A stretch of 64,000 nt of DNA from Pedobacter mucosus (GCF_022200785.1 NZ_CP087585.1:3162001-3226000); one strand, 5' to 3'; positions 35,218-44,020 are shown, numbered from the stretch's first letter. Made by a program: numbers and translations. Notes: generated from the sequence alone by a model not told the origin.

Positions 35218-37974
35218 TTAATAAGTGATGGTAAGTCCAGCTCCATAACCCATATCGCTGTCATAGTGGGTGGAGAAGGAGAAATATTTAGTAACAATGT
35301 ATCTAAAACCAGCCATATATTCTTTATCGGTATTGGCCATAAAGTTGAAGCGTAACCTACTGGTTAAGGGAACATCTTCACGCATCAGCTGGAAACGTAA
35401 TTTTCCCTTACTGTCTAATCTTGCCTCAGCAGTGACTAACATCGGAAGAATGTACTGCGCACCGATCACAGCTGCCTTTCTGTTCTTTTGATTGCTGAGT
35501 TGTCCAAATAGATTGTTTTCCCTTTCATTGTTCATGCGGTTATAATGATAGTCAAAACCAACAAAAGGCATCAGCCATTGCATCTTGCCAATATAGCGCC
35601 CAAAGTAAGTTTCGCTTTCAATCCCATGTTCTGATTTAAGTCCAACTCTCCATTCTGTAGATAAGCGGTAACGGGTATTGGAAAACATCAGCTCTCCGTC
35701 ACTACCATTGCTTTCCAGCCCAATACTAGCCATTGGGTGATATTTCCTGTCATCAGCAGATAGCTTTTTCCAGGCAAGCTTAGTATCAGGCAATTCAGGA
35801 TTAGGCGGTGAATTTTCATAACTAAAGACCCTTCCCATACCACTCATCATATGATAAAGGATATGACAGTGGAAAAACCAGTCGCCTCCATTTTCACTGG
35901 CCGCAAACTCTATCGTATCTCTTTCCATTGGCATAATGTCAAGAACATTTTTCATGGGCGCATTTTCGCCCTGTCCGTTAACTACCCTGAAATCGTGGCC
36001 GTGCAGGTGCATAGGGTGACGCATCATGCTGTTGTTGAACATAATGATGCGCACATTTTCGCCTTTTTTGATCAGGATTTTATCACTTTCTGAAACGGTT
36101 TTATTATCTAAAGTCCACACATAGCGGTTCATGTTTCCGGTCAAATCAAATTTCAATTCTTTCCATGGCCCTTTGGGTAACGTCGTTTTCTTCGGATCAC
36201 GAAGCATATTGTAATTCAGGGTTACCATATCGGGATTGCCATCAGCCATATTCATGCCCGCCATACTTTTATCATTCGGCATCTGCATGCCGGGGGCATC
36301 TGTCTTTTTATTCTTTGCCTTTGGATTTTCCCTGCCGGTTATTTCAGGATACATGACTGTATTCATGTCCATGACCTGGTTCTGCATTTTCATGCCTTCC
36401 ATTTCAATCATATTGCCCTGCATGTCCATCATGTCATTCATCATTTTCATGCCGGCAAAATATTTTGGTCTATCAAGTTTATTTGCAGAGACCTTTTCCC
36501 CACTTCCAAGCCACAGGGATGCTGATTTGGTACGATCTTCCGGAGTGACTAAAAACTCGTATTTCTTGTTTTCTGGGATGGTTACCACAACATCGTAAGT
36601 TTCAGAAGTGGCAATGATTAACCTGTCTACTTCGACTGGCTCCACATCATTTCCGTCAGTAGCCACGACAGTAATCTTTCCTCCGGAATAGTTTAGCCAG
36701 AAGTAATCAGAAGCTCCACCATTTGCAATGCGAAGCCTGACCTTATCCCCGGCCTTGAATTGCGGCTGTTCATTTTGGTTTTTGCCATTGATTAAAAATG
36801 CATCATAGTATACGTCACTTACATCCATGGCCGTCATTCGCTTCCATTCATTGTTTACCTTGGTCTTGAAATGTCCGGTTTTTATTGCCTCACCATAACT
36901 TTGTGTTGTCCCTTTTTGGATGGCAAACCAGTCAGTAGCATTCTTAAGGCTGCGATGTACCTCTTCTGGTTTCATATCTGTCCACTCACTTAATACTAGC
37001 GGGATGGTAGGAATGTCCCATTCCTTTCTTTTATTCATAATGAAAGCTCCGTACATTCCTATTTGTTCCTGAAGCATACTATGGCTATGGTACCAGTGGG
37101 TACCATGCTGAACGATCGGAAATTTATAGATATAGGTGGTATGTGGCATAATTGGCATTTGGGTCAGAAATGGTACGCCATCCATTTTATTAGGCAGAAA
37201 AAGTCCATGCCAGTGAAGAGAGGTTTCTTCATCCAGGTTATTGTGAACATAGATAAGGGCGGTATCTCCTTCGGTAAAAGTTAGTGTCGGCATAGGGATT
37301 TGCCCGTTCACTGCAATTGCCCTCTTAGATTTCTTTCCATAAGTTACCGTCGTATCGGCAATGTACAGATCATAGCGAACAGTGCGGGGTGGCGTTTTAC
37401 TTGTAATGGTTTTTATAGGCCCTAATTGCGCTTTTGCCTTTTTGATATTCTCCATTGTGGCATTGTCATCTCCCATTTGCATTCCTTTCATACCCTCCAT
37501 ACTATCCGACTTTTTAGCATCTTCTTTCATGGGCATATCCATTCCCTCATGCTTAGTGGGAGCTGTCTTTTGGGTTTCCTTTACCAGTTTCATTCCGCAT
37601 TTAGGGCAATTACCAGGTTTAGAAGCATGGATCTCAGGATGCATGGGACAAGTATAGGTTTCACCTGAAGAAGGTGCTTCGACAGCCGGCTTTTGCGGCG
37701 ACATTTTCATACCACCCATACCTTCTTTTTTTGCAGGCTGAGTTTTTCTACCTGGCACGGCCTTTTTGGCCGTAACGCTTTTTTTCTTCTGAATAACCAG
37801 CTTCATGCCGCACTTTGAGCAATTGCCTGGCGTCTTGCTCTGGATTTCAGGGTGCATAGGGCAGGTATAGACTACCGGCTGTTGCTTCTGCTGCAATGAT
37901 ATGGCGTGTCCATCGTGCGCAGATGCGAACCCGTACAAGCCCATCAGTAAAATATATACTATCAATTTTTTCAT
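35218..37974 (-). CDS. Multicopper oxidase (CopA type) with metal-binding modules and a CopB-like tail
   Basis: A 918-residue secreted protein with signal peptide MKKLIVYILLMGLYGFASA. Two heavy-metal-binding modules (about 34-60 and 109-136, CPMHPEI...CGMKLV) precede the cupredoxin domains (about 195-730). Copper ligands are visible in LHWHGLF, THWYHSHSM, RHPMHLHGHDF and WFFHCHILYHMMSGM. A Met-rich stretch (about 495-590) resembles CopA/CueO copper-binding loops. The last 180 residues (YRLSTEWRVGLKSEHGIESE to GAGLTITY) look like the CopB outer-membrane protein, so CopA and CopB appear fused. It oxidises Cu(I) in the periplasm. First of a copper operon with the P-type ATPase. Confidence 0.9.
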   Translation of the reverse strand: MKKLIVYILLMGLYGFASAHDGHAISLQQKQQPVVYTCPMHPEIQSKTPGNCSKCGMKLVIQKKKSVTAKKAVPGRKTQPAKKEGMGGMKMSPQKPAVEAPSSGETYTCPMHPEIHASKPGNCPKCGMKLVKETQKTAPTKHEGMDMPMKEDAKKSDSMEGMKGMQMGDDNATMENIKKAKAQLGPIKTITSKTPPRTVRYDLYIADTTVTYGKKSKRAIAVNGQIPMPTLTFTEGDTALIYVHNNLDEETSLHWHGLFLPNKMDGVPFLTQMPIMPHTTYIYKFPIVQHGTHWYHSHSMLQEQIGMYGAFIMNKRKEWDIPTIPLVLSEWTDMKPEEVHRSLKNATDWFAIQKGTTQSYGEAIKTGHFKTKVNNEWKRMTAMDVSDVYYDAFLINGKNQNEQPQFKAGDKVRLRIANGGASDYFWLNYSGGKITVVATDGNDVEPVEVDRLIIATSETYDVVVTIPENKKYEFLVTPEDRTKSASLWLGSGEKVSANKLDRPKYFAGMKMMNDMMDMQGNMIEMEGMKMQNQVMDMNTVMYPEITGRENPKAKNKKTDAPGMQMPNDKSMAGMNMADGNPDMVTLNYNMLRDPKKTTLPKGPWKELKFDLTGNMNRYVWTLDNKTVSESDKILIKKGENVRIIMFNNSMMRHPMHLHGHDFRVVNGQGENAPMKNVLDIMPMERDTIEFAASENGGDWFFHCHILYHMMSGMGRVFSYENSPPNPELPDTKLAWKKLSADDRKYHPMASIGLESNGSDGELMFSNTRYRLSTEWRVGLKSEHGIESETYFGRYIGKMQWLMPFVGFDYHYNRMNNERENNLFGQLSNQKNRKAAVIGAQYILPMLVTAEARLDSKGKLRFQLMREDVPLTSRLRFNFMANTDKEYMAGFRYIVTKYFSFSTHYDSDMGYGAGLTITY

Positions 37975-37979
37975 CTCTA

Positions 37980-38441
37980 TTAATTTTTTAAAAGATTGTC
38001 TTTCGTTTCTTCTATCCAGTTCAGGATTAAGTCTTGCTCAGCTTTGGAAAGTCTGGCATTTTTGTGGATCAGTGTATAGGAGCTTATGGGCATTGTTCCG
38101 TCTTTAATGGTATTAGATATTGCTTTTAGCTTACTTTGCTGCCTGCGAAAGGAGTAACTGCCAAACTCATTGAAATTAAGTTCCTCTTTCCCCTTCTTGA
38201 TATGCGAGGCAAGCCACCAACCACTGGGCTGTATCTGAGCATACCAGGGATAATTGGTGTTGTTGCTATGGCAGTCGTAACAGGAGGTTCTTAATATCCC
38301 TTGTACTTTTCTTTCCATTGGGTATAGCCGGCTGATATCGGCAGGGTAATCCTTCATGCTGATATTACGAGCAGGGCGAATGAACTGAATAAAAACCAGT
38401 ACCCCTGCTAATACCAAAAGACCATGTCGCACCCGTACCAT
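37980..38441 (-). CDS. Haem-binding domain protein
   Basis: A 153-residue protein with one N-terminal membrane/signal segment (about 7-23) and a haem-binding domain (family Haem_bd). The CxxCH site is SCYDCHSNNTNYPWYAQIQP near 54-72, and the conserved WWLASHIKKGKEELNF and MPISSYTLIHKNARLS blocks follow. Such small cytochrome-like proteins sit beside DUF3347 and multicopper oxidase genes in Bacteroidota copper clusters. It ends 6 bases before the oxidase gene and begins 3 bases after the DUF3347 lipoprotein gene. Confidence 0.88.
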   Translation of the reverse strand: MVRVRHGLLVLAGVLVFIQFIRPARNISMKDYPADISRLYPMERKVQGILRTSCYDCHSNNTNYPWYAQIQPSGWWLASHIKKGKEELNFNEFGSYSFRRQQSKLKAISNTIKDGTMPISSYTLIHKNARLSKAEQDLILNWIEETKDNLLKN

Positions 38442-38443
38442 AA

Positions 38444-39019
38444 TTAGTTTAGTTCTTCCTTAATGCTGCCACAGGTTGGCATTCCGATGCCCAGGTATGG
38501 GTTTTGTATCTCTTTGGTCTCGCTAAGCCAGTTACCGCCCTTTCCATTATTGTACATCGGACAATTATCATAATAAAGCTTCTGACTCGGGCTGCCACCC
38601 GCCTTAACCAGGTCGTAAATTTCCTGGCTTAAGGCTTCAAAGTGTTCCCGCTGATGTTTGATGTTCCCTGCATTGGCTCCGATATGTTCAGCATGTTCTT
38701 TTGCATCATCAGCGATATCCGTAAAGACTTTAGATTGTTTTGTACTTAGCGACGCTTTGTTTACTACTGATATGGCCTCAACAAGGCTTTTTCCAGTCTG
38801 CGCAGCAGTCTTATCGTCGTCTTTGGTTAATGCATTTTTCAAGCTTAGATATTCTGTTACAATTCTTTTTGTAGGGCTGAGTGCTTCGACTGTTTTTGTG
38901 GTAGATCGTGTTTGTCCTGTATCAATTGCTTTACCGGTATCGCCAGTATCTTTAATCCCACTATTACAAGCAGAGAATGATAGCATGGCCAGTGCCATAC
39001 CTAATATTGCTGTTTTCAT
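38444..39019 (-). CDS. DUF3347-domain lipoprotein
   Basis: A 191-residue lipoprotein with signal MKTAILGMALAMLSFSAC and a lipobox cysteine at about 18. The DUF3347 domain (about 45-185) contains helical bundle features: EYLSLKNALTKDD, the HAEHIGANAGNIKHQREHFEAL histidine-rich helix, and the end DNCPMYNNGKGGNWLSE with GMPTCGSI. The NCPM and TCG elements and histidines could bind copper. It is followed closely by the haem-binding gene and preceded by a second, shorter DUF3347 gene. Confidence 0.88.
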   Translation of the reverse strand: MKTAILGMALAMLSFSACNSGIKDTGDTGKAIDTGQTRSTTKTVEALSPTKRIVTEYLSLKNALTKDDDKTAAQTGKSLVEAISVVNKASLSTKQSKVFTDIADDAKEHAEHIGANAGNIKHQREHFEALSQEIYDLVKAGGSPSQKLYYDNCPMYNNGKGGNWLSETKEIQNPYLGIGMPTCGSIKEELN

Positions 39020-39077
39020 ATTTTTTTGAATAGTAAGAAAGCCCCAAGCGAATAGCTTAGGGCAACTTAGACAATAA

Positions 39078-39563
39078 TTATTTTATAGTTTCAACCACAT
39101 TTCCACAAGTCAGCATGGCGCTGCCGTAATATGGATTCTTGACTGCTTTTTCGCTGCTTAGCCAATTACTTTTTTTCATTGGGCAATACATTTGGTAAAC
39201 AGGTTCAGCCGATAATTTTGATGCTTTGGCCAGGGCGATCATGCCGGTTGAAAGACCTGCAAAATGCTCACGCTCACTTTTAAGATCTTTGCTTTTAGCA
39301 AGTTTACCAGCATGTTCCAATAAGGCTTTCTTATTAGTTTCACCAATTACTTTCGCATCAGTACTGTTTACCGCATTAACGAATTCCTGGGATTTTGAAG
39401 CTGCAAGTTTTGCATCACCACTTACTAAGGCATCTTTAATATTGTAATATAAAGGAAGGAGCGCAACAGCTTGCGTTTGATGACCAACATGGTCAGTTTG
39501 TGCAAATCCATATTGCACAAAGGAAGTTGCAATAATAGCAACCATTAGAAATATCTTTTTCAT
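39078..39563 (-). CDS. DUF3347-domain secreted protein
   Basis: A 161-residue paralogue of the neighbouring lipoprotein, here with an ordinary signal peptide (MKKIFLMVAIIATSFVQYGFA). Shared elements are YYNIKDALVSGD, the LKSEREHFAGLS helix, QMYCPMKKSNWLSSEKAV and the AMLTCGNVV end. It lacks the Ser/Thr linker of the lipoprotein form. It is probably a periplasmic metal-binding protein, made together with the copper oxidase, ATPase and haem-binding protein. Confidence 0.87.
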   Translation of the reverse strand: MKKIFLMVAIIATSFVQYGFAQTDHVGHQTQAVALLPLYYNIKDALVSGDAKLAASKSQEFVNAVNSTDAKVIGETNKKALLEHAGKLAKSKDLKSEREHFAGLSTGMIALAKASKLSAEPVYQMYCPMKKSNWLSSEKAVKNPYYGSAMLTCGNVVETIK

Positions 39564-39636
39564 TTTGTTGATCTTAATAGAATAATTACTTAGCTGGAAT
39601 GGTTAATACCATTCAGAAAATGATTAAACTTTAAAA

Positions 39637-40110
39637 TCAAATTTGGAAACTTTGTATGGCAATACGTACGTCGGGAATTGGCGGACGACAATGCCGGACA
39701 AAATAGGTATTAGGAACGTTTACTGGAAAAGTAGCCGCATCGCCAATTCGATAAACTGTCGAAGGCAAAAGAAAAAATGAAGAGGATAACAGACTATAAT
39801 TAAACCCAGGCTGTGTCAGCTTATCGGCTTTTGTTATTTTGTCTACTTGTTCTTTGCAGCAGTTATCTTTTTGACTTTTTGAGCCATGATGATCACCAGT
39901 GCTTTGATCATGGCTATGTTTTGCATGATCATGATGTTTGCCGTTCTTGTGAGTATGCTTGCCGGAACTAACAACTTTTTGGTCTTCGTGGTGCTTTGTA
40001 TTAAAGCCCATATCCATCCCAACCGCACAGGCAAAGCCAACTAAGGTATTCAACAGGAATACAAAAGTTAAAAAGGCTGCTTTAAGCTGTATGGATAAAC
40101 TAATTTTCAT
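39637..40110 (-). CDS. His-rich HYC_CC_PP-like small protein
   Basis: A 157-residue protein with an N-terminal hydrophobic segment (about 9-28), a histidine-rich region (about 40-80, with many HxH and HH pairs), a CC pair in DNCCKEQ, and the C-terminal FVRHCRPPIPD motif. This matches the layout of the HYC_CC_PP family found at the head of Bacteroidota metal-resistance operons. It is likely a periplasmic metal-binding or sensing protein. It is the first gene of the copper block on this strand, with a candidate -7 box 42 bases upstream. Confidence 0.75.
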   Translation of the reverse strand: MKISLSIQLKAAFLTFVFLLNTLVGFACAVGMDMGFNTKHHEDQKVVSSGKHTHKNGKHHDHAKHSHDQSTGDHHGSKSQKDNCCKEQVDKITKADKLTQPGFNYSLLSSSFFLLPSTVYRIGDAATFPVNVPNTYFVRHCRPPIPDVRIAIQSFQI

Positions 40111-40151
40111 TTATATGAAAGTAGGATTATTTATTAATACCGTAGTAACTA

Positions 40152-40159
40152 CAAAGATA
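40152..40159 (-). promoter_or_regulatory. Candidate -7 box for the copper operon
   Basis: TATCTTTG on the minus strand fits TAnnTTTG and lies 42 bases upstream of the His-rich protein start. A TTG -33 element is not evident at the expected distance, so a regulator may be needed. Confidence 0.4.
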
Positions 40160-40300
40160 GCTATCCTTATGTTTCATAACTTACATAATCTCCATATAAT
40201 TTTATATAATTTTCAACTGCTAAAAAAATAGCTCGAAGCGACAAGAGAGTATTTTATAATATATCTAACTATTTGCAAGCAATTTAACTTTTTCGGAGTT

Positions 40301-40320
40301 TATCAAAAAAGGGTGAATTT
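40301..40320 (+). repeat. Dispersed TATCAAAAAAnGGTGnAATA motif, copy 4
   Basis: Fourth copy, reading TATCAAAAAAGGGTGAATTT, followed by TTGATA so that it forms a small inverted repeat. Confidence 0.35.
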
Positions 40321-40777
40321 TTGATAGGTGTTCAGATCCGCTTTTAAATTTGTCTCAAAAAAGGAAGGTATGTTGACCACTACTTTATTTTTCTTACCTC
40401 CATATAAACTGCTATTATGCTTATTAATATCATTGTGAAATTTACACTAAAATAGAAACTTGGCATTTCTTAAGCCAATTTATAACTAAAGTATCACACC
40501 ATACATCCTCTCTTAAATAAGATGATTTAGTTCGACAATTGACCAGTAACCCACCTCTACATTTTAAAATGGTTAGCAACTTTCGCTAATTCCTGCAAAT
40601 CAGACAAGAAAAAATTCGAAATTTGTCCAGTAAGGGCTAATGATTTTGGTTTTTAGATCTAACGATCAATAAATGTAGAATTGAAAATCCCATAACGATC
40701 TAGAGTGAGCAAAAAGTTTAGGTGTCCGGAAGGTAAGGGCTAAAAACTTTCTCAATAGTTAACTAAATTTAATTTAA

Positions 40778-40981
40778 ATGAAAGAAATGAGATTAAAAGG
40801 CGAAATGCCAGAAAAAAGTAATGAAGAACTATTTGAAATAATTTTAGATCTATCTAGAAAAATCAATGACATCCATCGTTTACATTTTTCTGGGCAACAT
40901 CTGCCAAAGCGCAAAAATCAGAAGCAAAAGTTTCTCGCAGAGATCCTAACAAGCCCGGCAAGAAACCGTAAAAATTCTTAG
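40778..40981 (+). CDS. Small hypothetical protein next to the integrase
   Basis: A 67-residue basic protein (MKEMRLKGEMPEKSNEEL...) with a predicted amphipathic helix (ELFEIILDLSRKINDIHRL) and a lysine/arginine-rich end. It converges on the integrase, and the two stop codons overlap by 4 bases. I do not recognise it. Its position beside the integrase would suit a small accessory protein, but that is only a guess. Confidence 0.45.
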   Translation: MKEMRLKGEMPEKSNEELFEIILDLSRKINDIHRLHFSGQHLPKRKNQKQKFLAEILTSPARNRKNS

Positions 40982-42174
40982 ATAGCCGGAATGGCTTTAT
41001 CAGATATTACAAATTTTAACAATTCCTTTAAATAGGTCTCGGTCTCTGAAAGGCTACCATGCCTGTTCGCCGAACAAATTTCGGCGAGTGTCCATCCAGC
41101 CCTGAACTTGCGAACATTGGAAAGATGTTTAAAAGAATAGAGCGTATAATTCTTATCCAACATGCCAGTGGCCTCAAGGCATTTCTTAAATCTGTTATAA
41201 GCGTAATTTTCTGAGCTCATGCTTGGCGAGATAAAAGTCGCTGCAGAGCCTAGCAAAAAATATTCTTTATCAAATTTTTCTATTTTCAATTTTTTAAGTT
41301 CAGTTCGAAGGCTAATGTCAATATTAACAGGAATTGATTTTTTGTTCTTTGAGACGGCACCAGGGATCGTGATCGTATTCTCTTCCAGATCGATATACTT
41401 TAATTGCAAAAACCTAAGCTCCTTTGGACGGATACAGGTGTAATATATCATCCGTACAAAAAGCTGGCAATATTTATCATTCTGATCGAGCCAGTCCATG
41501 ATGATTTTAAAGTCCCTTTCAGTAAAAACCTGATGGGATTGCGTTGGCATTTTTTTTCGCGTTTCGCAGTCCGTAACCGGATTTTCAGAAATATACTTAT
41601 TAACCTTTAAATACTTGAATAGGTTATTTAGCCCGATTCTGCAATTGTTATAGGTCACCCCTGCCCATTTCTCCTCTCTCTCCTTAAAATTAAGGAAATC
41701 GGTAATCTCAAAATCACTGATGGTGTTTACCTTTTTGTTTCCGCCGTGATATTTGACAAATGAATTCAGTGTTGATTTGTAGGTACTAATCGATTTTGGT
41801 CTAGTGCCTTTTGCTTTATGGTAAGACTCAAACAGAACCAATGCCTCATTCAGGTCAATGCCGATGAGTTCCTTCTTCAACCTGGCATTGGCGTGATCAT
41901 CCAACGGGCTCCAACCACCTTCAAGGGCAATTCGGTATGCTTCGCACAGGTTATTAAAGTTTCGAAGCTTTTGCCTTGGATCTTTTATCCTGTTGAGTTT
42001 TCTGGTTACCCTGATCCGCTCCATTCGCTCTTCGGCTGCATTATGAAAGAAGAACTCGACGTACCAACTCTGTTTTGCAACTTCTTTTTCCATAGTGCTC
42101 CCTATAGGAACCTTATATACAGCACTTCCTTTCACAACACGGGGAACGGTATATGGCAATTCGGGAATTTCCAT
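40978..42174 (-). CDS. Tyrosine-type site-specific integrase
   Basis: A tyrosine recombinase of about 398 residues, counting from MEIPELPYTVPR at 42174. An arm-type/core-binding SAM-like domain lies at about 105-200. In the catalytic domain the first arginine is in YTCIRPKEL (near 265), the YSFKHLSN box carries lysine where many integrases have arginine, the second histidine is in NRHGSLSETE and the nucleophile tyrosine in TETYLKEL near 388. Bacteroidota integrases often show this YSFKH form. The frame stays open into the tRNA gene (to 42417), but the added residues are low-complexity and overlap the tRNA. Its position against tRNA-Ala marks it as the integrase of the island. Confidence 0.88.
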   Translation of the reverse strand: MEIPELPYTVPRVVKGSAVYKVPIGSTMEKEVAKQSWYVEFFFHNAAEERMERIRVTRKLNRIKDPRQKLRNFNNLCEAYRIALEGGWSPLDDHANARLKKELIGIDLNEALVLFESYHKAKGTRPKSISTYKSTLNSFVKYHGGNKKVNTISDFEITDFLNFKEREEKWAGVTYNNCRIGLNNLFKYLKVNKYISENPVTDCETRKKMPTQSHQVFTERDFKIIMDWLDQNDKYCQLFVRMIYYTCIRPKELRFLQLKYIDLEENTITIPGAVSKNKKSIPVNIDISLRTELKKLKIEKFDKEYFLLGSAATFISPSMSSENYAYNRFKKCLEATGMLDKNYTLYSFKHLSNVRKFRAGWTLAEICSANRHGSLSETETYLKELLKFVISDKAIPAI

Positions 42175-42389
42175 GAAGCCAAAACTAGCCTCACGGGGAA
42201 ATTTTTCGTGTGACTGACGTTCGGTATACCCACCGATTTCCGTATTTTCTTTGGAAGAATTTTGATTTTTTCGCCGTGCCTGACGGGGTAAATTTTTGGT
42301 TCCCGGGATGTTTAATGGCAGACTTGTGTCAGAGTTATCAAACTGAAAAGCAGTTAAGTTACTGCTTTTCAGTGCGTTAGGTTTACCTG

Positions 42390-42463
42390 TGGAGAATATC
42401 GGATTCGAACCGATCACCTCTTCACTGCCAGCGAAGCGCTCTAGCCAAATGAGCTAATCCCCC
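42390..42463 (-). tRNA. tRNA-Ala (GGC)
   Basis: Read on the minus strand, the 7-bp acceptor stem is GGGGGAT with ATTCTCC, the D-arm is GCTC...GAGC, the anticodon stem CTTCG/TGAAG encloses the loop CTGGCAG with anticodon GGC, and the T-arm is ATCGG-TTCGAAT-CCGAT with discriminator A. No CCA is encoded. Its 3' end faces the integrase, so it is the likely attachment gene of the island. Confidence 0.95.
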
Positions 42464-42478
42464 TATTATTACTATTCA

Positions 42479-42600
42479 AAACAATCATCCCTTTCAAGCC
42501 GAACAAAACGCTCTAGCCAAATGAGCTAATCCCCCTTTTTAACATTCGAAACAATCATCCCTTTCAAGCCGAACAAAACGCTCTAGCCAAATGAGCTAAT
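42479..42600 (-). repeat. Tandem truncated tRNA-Ala 5' halves
   Basis: A 52-base string is repeated exactly at 42479-42530 and 42549-42600. Each ends with the first 22-27 bases of tRNA-Ala (acceptor 5' strand plus D-arm), at 42509-42535 and 42579-42600, spaced at 70-72 bases from each other and from the intact gene. The 3' halves are replaced by an unrelated shared sequence. The outer copy has a mutated acceptor strand. They lie just upstream of the intact tRNA. Confidence 0.85.
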
Positions 42601-42779
42601 CTCTCTTTAAAAACAATCACCTCACCAATCACCCTTCTTCATGCAAAAATAACAAATACTTTCCCGAAAGCAAATGATAATTAATCTTTAATCATAAAGC
42701 TATATGATGGAAAATTGTATAAACTTTTTACTTTTCTGAACTTTAAGCGGGCTTATACGTTTATAAAAAAACAAATACA

Positions 42780-43286
42780 ATGGCTGATATCTTAATAATT
42801 AATGGAAGTGCTCGTTTCAACGGCGATACACAAAAGTTTATTAGCAGGTTAACTGAGGGAATTAATTTCGATCAACTTGATTTGCTAGCGCACTATTTTC
42901 TTCCTTATAATTATGACAATCAATATCCTTCGGAAGATCAGTTTGAAGTTTTTGCAAAGGAAATTGTTTACCACAAGCATATCGTCTTTGCAACGCCAGT
43001 CTATTGGTTTGCTATGAGTGGACGAATGAAAAATCTATTTGATAGACTTACCGGCTGGGTTACCACAAATAAAGAAGTTGGTAGAAATTTAAAAGGAAAA
43101 ACGATGAGTTTAATCGCTGTCGGTACTGATGGTGATCTTCCAGATGGTTTCATTAATCCATTTTTTATGACCGCTAATTATATGGAAATGATTTTTAAAG
43201 GACATGTATATTTCAATTCAAATACTGCATACAATGACGAAGAACTTGCAGAAATTAAGAAATCTTTTTTTAGTTTTATGCTTTAA
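42780..43286 (+). CDS. NAD(P)H-dependent FMN reductase/flavodoxin-like oxidoreductase
   Basis: A 168-residue flavodoxin-fold protein. The FMN phosphate loop is near the N-terminus (IINGSARFNGDTQKF). The FATPVYWFAMSGRMKNLFDRL segment (near 64-85) is typical of NAD(P)H:quinone or FMN reductases of the NADPH-dependent oxidoreductase family. It probably reduces quinones, flavins or azo compounds in the cytoplasm. It is the first chromosomal-type gene to the right of the tRNA and lies 49 bases before the carbonic anhydrase gene. Confidence 0.85.
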   Translation: MADILIINGSARFNGDTQKFISRLTEGINFDQLDLLAHYFLPYNYDNQYPSEDQFEVFAKEIVYHKHIVFATPVYWFAMSGRMKNLFDRLTGWVTTNKEVGRNLKGKTMSLIAVGTDGDLPDGFINPFFMTANYMEMIFKGHVYFNSNTAYNDEELAEIKKSFFSFML

Positions 43287-43335
43287 TTAGCTCAATAACG
43301 TTTAATAAAAAATAACATTATATAATTTTAACAGT

Positions 43336-43962
43336 ATGAATTTAGAAGAAGTATTTAAAAATAATGAAGAATGGATTGGCAGAAAACTAGCTAATAATCC
43401 TGATTATTTTACAGAACTGGCTAAAGGTCAAACACCCGAATTTTTATATATTGGCTGCTCTGACAGTCGCGTTACTGCAGAAGATTTAATGGGTATTATG
43501 CCAGGACAAGCATTTATTCATCGCAATATTGCTAATCTTGTTAATAATGTAGACTTAAGCGTAATGACGGTTTTAAACTATGCCGTTCGCCATTTGAAAG
43601 TTAAACACGTTATTGTTTGTGGCCACTATAACTGTGGAGGTGTTAAAGCAGCGATGCAACCTGCCGATATGGGTATCTTAAACCCTTGGTTAAGAAATAT
43701 TCGTGATGTTTATCGCACACACAAAGATGAGTTAAACGCCATTGAAGATGAAGGCATTCGCTACAATAGATTAGTGGAGTTGAATGTGCAAGAGCAATGT
43801 GTTAATTTACTTAAAACTGCAGCCATACAAGAAGCAATAACTTTGCGGGGTTTAACCGTGCAAGGTTGGGTTTTTGATATTCACACTGGTCGCTTAATTG
43901 ATTTAAAAATAGACTTTGAAGATATTTTAAAAGATATTAAAGAGATATACAATCTTTATTAA
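43336..43962 (+). CDS. Beta-class carbonic anhydrase
   Basis: A 208-residue beta-carbonic anhydrase. Zinc ligands are C41 in YIGCSDSRV (with the D43/R45 dyad) and H97/C100 in IVCGHYNCGGV. The family converts CO2 to bicarbonate in the cytoplasm. Length and all motifs are complete. The gene ends 10 bases before a strong bidirectional hairpin that separates it from kduD. Confidence 0.94.
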   Translation: MNLEEVFKNNEEWIGRKLANNPDYFTELAKGQTPEFLYIGCSDSRVTAEDLMGIMPGQAFIHRNIANLVNNVDLSVMTVLNYAVRHLKVKHVIVCGHYNCGGVKAAMQPADMGILNPWLRNIRDVYRTHKDELNAIEDEGIRYNRLVELNVQEQCVNLLKTAAIQEAITLRGLTVQGWVFDIHTGRLIDLKIDFEDILKDIKEIYNLY

Positions 43963-43971
43963 CTATTAAGC

Positions 43972-44010
43972 CTGGAGTCGGTAATTTTAAGTTTTAACTA
44001 ACGACTCCAG
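43972..44010. terminator. Bidirectional hairpin between convergent genes
   Basis: CTGGAGTCG (43972-43980) pairs perfectly with CGACTCCAG (44002-44010). It lies between the stops of carbonic anhydrase and kduD. The T-run is poor, so it may work as a structural stop for both. Confidence 0.6.
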
Positions 44011-44020
44011 ACTAATTACT

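Larger units (their letters stand above)
40111..40777. other. Spacer between the metal block and the integrase end
   Basis: No gene seen. It holds the -7 box at 40152-40159 and one copy of the dispersed TATCAAAAAAnGGTG motif at 40301-40320, which here overlaps a small inverted repeat (TATCAAAAA/TTTTTGATA). A GTCTCAAAAAA string near 40350 matches ones in other spacers. Confidence 0.4.

Noticed and set aside
1..42390. CRISPR array
   Set aside because: No regularly spaced 25-40-base direct repeats with unique spacers were seen; the only tandem repeat is the tRNA-Ala fragment pair.
42175..42417. N-terminal extension of the integrase into the tRNA gene
   Set aside because: The added 81 residues are low-complexity, overlap the tRNA 3' half, and make the protein longer than the usual 400 residues. 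The ATG at 42174 fits better.
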